DNA of 64,000 bases from Chitinophagaceae bacterium. GTDB taxonomy: Bacteria > Bacteroidota > Bacteroidia > Chitinophagales > Chitinophagaceae. The DNA lies in NCBI GenBank assembly GCA_016722465.1, contig JADKJC010000002.1, positions 882,501 through 946,500 of the forward strand, given 5' to 3'. Of the stretch, positions 61,201 through 64,000 are shown piece after piece. Every line of letters begins with the position of its first letter. Position 1 is the stretch's first letter. The position numbers and the translations under genes were made by a program. The notes under the pieces were generated by a model that worked only from the letters and a program-made list of their open reading frames with translations, was not told the origin of the DNA and did not search any database.

Positions 61201-61316
61201 TTATAAAGAGCGGCACTCCTGTTTTAAATTCAAATACGGAGATCCGAACATTAACTGCAGAGCCAGGCGCATCAGTATTAATAAACGCTGACTTTAACCT
61301 GTTTATACAGCATTAA
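58263..61316 (+). CDS. Large secreted SBBP-repeat/PKD protein
   Basis: 1017 residues, signal MQPLKQLLTALAIICCFSSKA. N-terminal FQFIENKGQWEKKIDYKTEM and GIDIRYYNNAGNIKYDFLVHPGAD match the DUF7948 entry domain. Residues about 260-740 hold beta-propeller-like SBBP repeats (YATYLGGSGNEQLHSM, GFSTFFGGSGNDACFSL, YVSGATTSTDLPG). About 790-865 is a PKD domain (YTWNFGDGSPEV). Such proteins are usually surface adhesins exported by type IX secretion. No obvious CHU_C-type sorting tail is seen, as the frame ends soon after the Ig-like region. Confidence 0.82.
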   Translation: MQPLKQLLTALAIICCFSSKAQFQFIENKGQWEKKIDYKTEMKAGAFFIEKNGFTILQHNLEELEKLSGHSHDASAKENTSLSGNAVTLHSHAIKVHFDGASAGSMKQPVKVLPGYNNYFTGNDKTQWQGNCRLFEEIIYTNVYPGIDIRYYNNAGNIKYDFLVHPGADASAIKLNYEGADKLEVKNNELHIYTSLGTFKESYPYSYQPVNGERKKVTCHYALKGSAVQFNLQDYDKTELLVIDPTLIFSSFTGSTADNWGNTATPGPDGSFFSGGVVFATGYPVSAGAFSQTFSGGLDEDANGPYDIAIFKFSSNGTNRLYATYLGGSGNEQLHSMTCDAQGNLVVFGRTNSPFAAGITYPVTTTAIGSCGKYDIVVTKFNTGGTALTGSIRIGGSEDDGINIRGKYTPLGVPGQMDGAYDTRRNYGDDNRGDILLDNGNNIYIASSTQSSNFPISGTTIQTTFGGGGAVIRQDGIIIKINSTLSAIGFSTFFGGSGNDACFSLALNNATGNLYVSGATTSTDLPGNKINAVSATYSGGATDGFVTIIKADGSSIVKTTYDGTAGNDMIYGMQLDKKGFVYITGTTTGARNVVNAAFSQAGGKQFISKLQPDLSAYVYSTNFGTNAGSPNICPLAFFVDKCENVYVSGWGGALNSSKQYPNVGTTGLTTTANALHPATDGNDFYFFGLQRNAAAQLYGDFFGQTGGFTDHADGGTSRFDGNGVLYQTICANCASGVVLFPTTPGVWAPTNLSNGGCNQAAVKINMSSGPAVEAGIKSTAGGIAKDTICTSTSLLFTDTVTNAKKYTWNFGDGSPEVTAYAPSNSVTHTFNFPGSIRVRLVSADSLSCNLTDTAYKIITVQDCSGSHFCQSENIYITAGSTGITYQWQWMRPEYPYYETSFSNIYNDGFTFFGVTTSTLRIKDVPPYWYGYKFRCLVNNNGGTVSELKFVSYWTGAINNQWENPGNWSCNKVPDIFTDVFIKSGTPVLNSNTEIRTLTAEPGASVLINADFNLFIQH

Positions 61317-61343
61317 TTTATTTTCTTAAGGTTTACGCTAAAC

Positions 61344-61377
61344 AGAAAAGGGTACAATTAAAATTGTACCCTTTTTC
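61344..61377. terminator. Bidirectional terminator between the PKD and acs genes
   Basis: AAAAGGGTACAATT-AA-AATTGTACCCTTTT, a 14-bp perfect stem with A and T flanks. Confidence 0.88.
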
Positions 61378-61401
61378 TGTTACATAATATTGTCAAACAA
61401 C

Positions 61402-63336
61402 TTACAACTTCCCATCCTTTATCTCATCCACCACACCCGGATCGAGCAAAGTGCTTGTATCACCCAATGCAGTTTCCCCTTCAGCAATTTTCCTCAATAT
61501 CCTCCGCATGATCTTGCCGCTTCTTGTTTTAGGAAGGCCACTTACAAATTGTATCTTATCCGGTTTGGCAATCGGGCCGATGATCTTTGAAACAGTCAGG
61601 CTAATATCCTGCCTTCTTAAATTTTCGTCGCCATGATGGCCGTTATAAATTACATAAGCATAAATACCCTGGCCTTTGATGTCGTGCGGATAGCCTACCA
61701 CCGCACTTTCCACTACACCTGAGTGCATGTTAATAGCGTTCTCTACTTCGGCAGTGCCTATGCGGTGTCCGCTGATATTTAATACATCATCCACCCTTCC
61801 GGTGATGCGGTAATTGCCATTTGAATCTTTCAATGCACCATCACCTGTAAAATACAAACCGGGATAGGTGGCGAAATAATTGGTGCGGCAGCGTTCATGG
61901 TCACCATAAGTAGTTCTTAAAATTCCCGGCCACGGCGCTTTGATACAAAGATTGCCCTTCATGATTCCATGCTCATCTTTCTCTGTAATTTCTTTTGCAT
62001 TTTGATCCACCAGCAATGGCTGCACACCCGGCATAGGTAAAGATGCCCAGCTTGGTATTGCTGGGGTTACCCCTGCAAGATTACTTATCAAACAGGCACC
62101 GGTTTCTGTTTGCCACCAGGTATCAATGATCGGGCATTTTTTCTTGCCGATATTTTCGTCATACCAATGCCATGCTTCTTCATTAATGGGTTCACCAACT
62201 GTGCCGATCACTTTTAATGATGACAGGTCTTTTCCTTTAATAGGATCTGTTCCATAACTCATCAAACTCCTTATAGCTGTTGGTGCAGTATAGATGCAAT
62301 TCACTTTATGACGTTCAACAATATCCCAAAAACGCCCTGCATCGGGCCAGGTAGGAATTCCTTCAAACATCAGTGAGGTAGCACCGGCACTCAGGGGGCC
62401 GTAAACAATATAACTATGACCGGTGATCCAGCCAATATCTGCGGTGCAAAAATGCACATCGCCGGGTTTGTACTGAAACACATTTACAAAAGTGTAGTTG
62501 GTCCATACCATATAACCGGCTGTAGTATGCACCACACCTTTTGGTTTCCCGGTAGATCCTGATGTATATAAAATAAACAAGGGGTCTTCCGCATCCATCT
62601 CTGTTGCAGGAAATGAAACCTTTCCGTCTTTTTCCACCTGGTTTTCTGCATGCTCCATTTCATCTTCCCACCACACATCTCTTCCTTTGATCATGGAAAC
62701 CGGCACCCTCGTCCTGGTATAAACAATTACTTTTTTAACGGTTCTGTTACCGATCAACGCATCATCGATCACCGCTTTTAAAGGAATATCCTTTCCACCA
62801 CGGTAAGCGCCATCGCAGGTAATGATAAATTCTGCCTGGGCGTCATACAAACGGTCTGCAATACTTTGAGCACTAAAGCCTCCAAAGATTACACTATGTA
62901 TAGCGCCGATCCTTGCACAACCCAGCACGGCATATGCCAGCTCAGGCACCATCCCCATATAGATACAAACCCGGTCACCTTTTTTTACGCCGTTGTTAAC
63001 GAGCATTTGGGCTACCTGGCAAACACGTTTGTGCAAACGGGCATAGGTAACCACCCTTACCCTTTCTTCAGGATTGTTGGGTTCCCAAATGATGGCTGGT
63101 TTATCTGCCATTGTTTCCAAATGACGGTCAATACAGTTTTCCGTGATATTTAGTTTACCACCTTTGAACCATTCTATTTTCGGTTCGGTAAAATTCCAAT
63201 CCAGCACTTTTTCCCACTTTTTTCTCCATTGAAAATTTTCGGCAATATTGCCCCAGAAGCCTTCGGGGTCATCCACGCTTTTTTTATAATCCTGGTGATA
63301 CTGTTCTAAACTCTTAATTTGATAAGGATAAGACAT
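61402..63336 (-). CDS. acs: Acetyl-CoA synthetase
   Basis: About 644 residues from the ATG at 63336 (MSYPYQIKSLEQYHQDYKKS). Activates acetate to acetyl-CoA through acetyl-AMP. P-loop FILYTSGSTGKPKGVVHTT, WWQTETGACLIS, GRVDDVLNISGHRIGTAEVE and the acetylatable lysine in LPKTRSGKIMRRILRKI. An in-frame ATG at 63375 adds 13 residues before the usual start. Divergent from the zinc-ribbon/HTH gene, which might regulate it. Confidence 0.95.
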   Translation of the reverse strand: MSYPYQIKSLEQYHQDYKKSVDDPEGFWGNIAENFQWRKKWEKVLDWNFTEPKIEWFKGGKLNITENCIDRHLETMADKPAIIWEPNNPEERVRVVTYARLHKRVCQVAQMLVNNGVKKGDRVCIYMGMVPELAYAVLGCARIGAIHSVIFGGFSAQSIADRLYDAQAEFIITCDGAYRGGKDIPLKAVIDDALIGNRTVKKVIVYTRTRVPVSMIKGRDVWWEDEMEHAENQVEKDGKVSFPATEMDAEDPLFILYTSGSTGKPKGVVHTTAGYMVWTNYTFVNVFQYKPGDVHFCTADIGWITGHSYIVYGPLSAGATSLMFEGIPTWPDAGRFWDIVERHKVNCIYTAPTAIRSLMSYGTDPIKGKDLSSLKVIGTVGEPINEEAWHWYDENIGKKKCPIIDTWWQTETGACLISNLAGVTPAIPSWASLPMPGVQPLLVDQNAKEITEKDEHGIMKGNLCIKAPWPGILRTTYGDHERCRTNYFATYPGLYFTGDGALKDSNGNYRITGRVDDVLNISGHRIGTAEVENAINMHSGVVESAVVGYPHDIKGQGIYAYVIYNGHHGDENLRRQDISLTVSKIIGPIAKPDKIQFVSGLPKTRSGKIMRRILRKIAEGETALGDTSTLLDPGVVDEIKDGKL

Positions 63337-63455
63337 AGCGATCGTTTTTTTTGACGGGTTAAAAGTATGAAACAATCCAACCGCACCTAATTTTAATCTT
63401 GCTAATTTGGTATATTTATGCTAAAAAAGTATAGCTCACCCTTTAACTTAGGTGT

Positions 63456-63884
63456 ATGAAACAGATTGCCTGCCCCAAATGCAAAAGCGAAGAGATCGCC
63501 AAAAGCGGCGTTGTTAAAGGACGACAGCGCTTCCGCTGCAAACATTGCAATTATTTTTTTACGGTGATGAAAGAAGGTAAAAACATAGATGCCTATTATG
63601 TGATCAAGGCACTGCAGCTGTATATTGAAGGCGTTACTTTACGTGAAATTGAAAGGATATTGGGCATCAGCCATGTATCTGTGATGAACTGGGTAAAGAA
63701 ATACAACATCAAAGCGCCGGAAAACCATGAGTACCGGCCGACCTATAAAGTACTGAACCATACTGAGCTGGTGGATTTTTTCAGCAATAAAGATGCATTA
63801 AAAAGTGCCGGTTGTATGATCACTGAGCTCGGTGATAAATTCATGCTGATAAAGTGGGAACGTTTCCGAAAAAATACATTGTAA
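63456..63884 (+). CDS. Zinc-ribbon plus helix-turn-helix protein (InsA-like)
   Basis: 142 residues. An N-terminal zinc ribbon (CPKCKSEEIAKSGVVKGRQRF then CKHCNYFF) is followed by an HTH of the transposase-helper type (YIEGVTLREIERILGISHVSVMNWVKKY). The first 90 residues resemble IS1 InsA, but no transposase catalytic domain or terminal repeat is seen. The C-terminal 50 residues differ. More likely a chromosomal DNA-binding protein derived from a mobile element than an active IS. Divergent from acs. Confidence 0.7.
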   Translation: MKQIACPKCKSEEIAKSGVVKGRQRFRCKHCNYFFTVMKEGKNIDAYYVIKALQLYIEGVTLREIERILGISHVSVMNWVKKYNIKAPENHEYRPTYKVLNHTELVDFFSNKDALKSAGCMITELGDKFMLIKWERFRKNTL

Positions 63885-64000
63885 AAAATATATGTTTTAG
63901 CACCGGTATACCAGGCTGTTGGAATTTGGGCAGCATTAATGTGAAATTGGCAGTATTATTTATTTACAAAAAACGCTGCTATGCTTACAAAAACGATTGC

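Noticed and set aside
63456..63884. IS1 element
   Set aside because: Only an InsA-like zinc ribbon/HTH is present; no InsB/DDE domain and no terminal inverted repeats seen.
63981..64000. ATG with a short open frame at the right edge
   Set aside because: Only six codons are inside the window; could be the start of the next gene but cannot be supported.

Overview
The window reads as chromosomal DNA of a pigmented member of the Bacteroidota, most likely family Chitinophagaceae. The signs are a GldF gliding-motility permease, DUF3078 proteins, TTTG/TAnnTTTG-type promoter sequence, A+T-rich intergenic DNA with strong T-tailed hairpins, large secreted LTD/PKD-type proteins, a SusC-like TonB-plug sequence and a CrtYcd/CruF/CrtD/CrtZ carotenoid set. 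Genes are dense on both strands. No rRNA, CRISPR array or prophage was seen.

Layout. 1-9 kb: GldF (partial), a poly-proline secreted protein, a DMT transporter, MscL, two tandem DUF3078 proteins, ScpA, pirin, a GNAT enzyme and a GntP permease. 9-13 kb: a DNA-alkylation repair operon (Ada-like methyltransferase, separate Ada zinc module, AlkB) and Dxs. 13-19 kb: a frameshifted Lgt-like gene, a tetraether-synthase-like radical SAM protein, two small membrane proteins, and a MurU-like nucleotidyltransferase with an AmgK-like kinase fused to a RapZ C-terminal domain. 19-21.6 kb: a metallophosphoesterase and a frameshifted outer-membrane protein.

21.6-27.3 kb is the most unusual part. RtcB RNA ligase, a membrane-anchored AAA ATPase and a YkuK/RNase H-fold protein lie downstream of, and on the same strand as, an array of about eleven tRNA-like genes. 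Several are aberrant: one has a 55-nt insertion in the T-loop, one has an anticodon arm enlarged by 22 nt, one is a relic carrying a palindrome, one has a UAU anticodon, and many have a U1-A72 first pair. An unrelated 85-nt structured element sits inside the array. Tiny reading frames with their own promoter-like and terminator-like signals precede it. I propose a spare-tRNA/RNA-repair module, as inference.

27-36.4 kb: a VIT/TonB-plug/TPR fusion, a PA0069-type radical SAM protein, a 2H phosphoesterase, umuD and umuC separated by a RAYT transposase with REP palindromes, and a DUF72 protein. 36.4-43 kb: lycopene cyclase (CrtYcd) and a glycan locus (UDP-galactopyranose mutase, GT2, multi-pass protein, AsnB). 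43-50.6 kb: a CarH-like MerR/B12 regulator, an ECF sigma factor and crtI-crtB-idi-crtD-cruF-crtZ. With CrtYcd these suffice on paper for a saproxanthin-type monocyclic carotenoid. 50.6-64 kb: an MMPL transporter, RecO, two large secreted proteins, Asd, acetyl-CoA synthetase and a zinc-ribbon/HTH protein.

At least five genes (lgt, the 20.2-kb barrel, umuC, asnB, cruF) carry one-base deletions, mostly in homopolymers. This looks more like residual sequencing error than decay. Dispersed palindromic elements occur between genes, inside rtcB, at two gene 5' ends and in tRNA-like genes.
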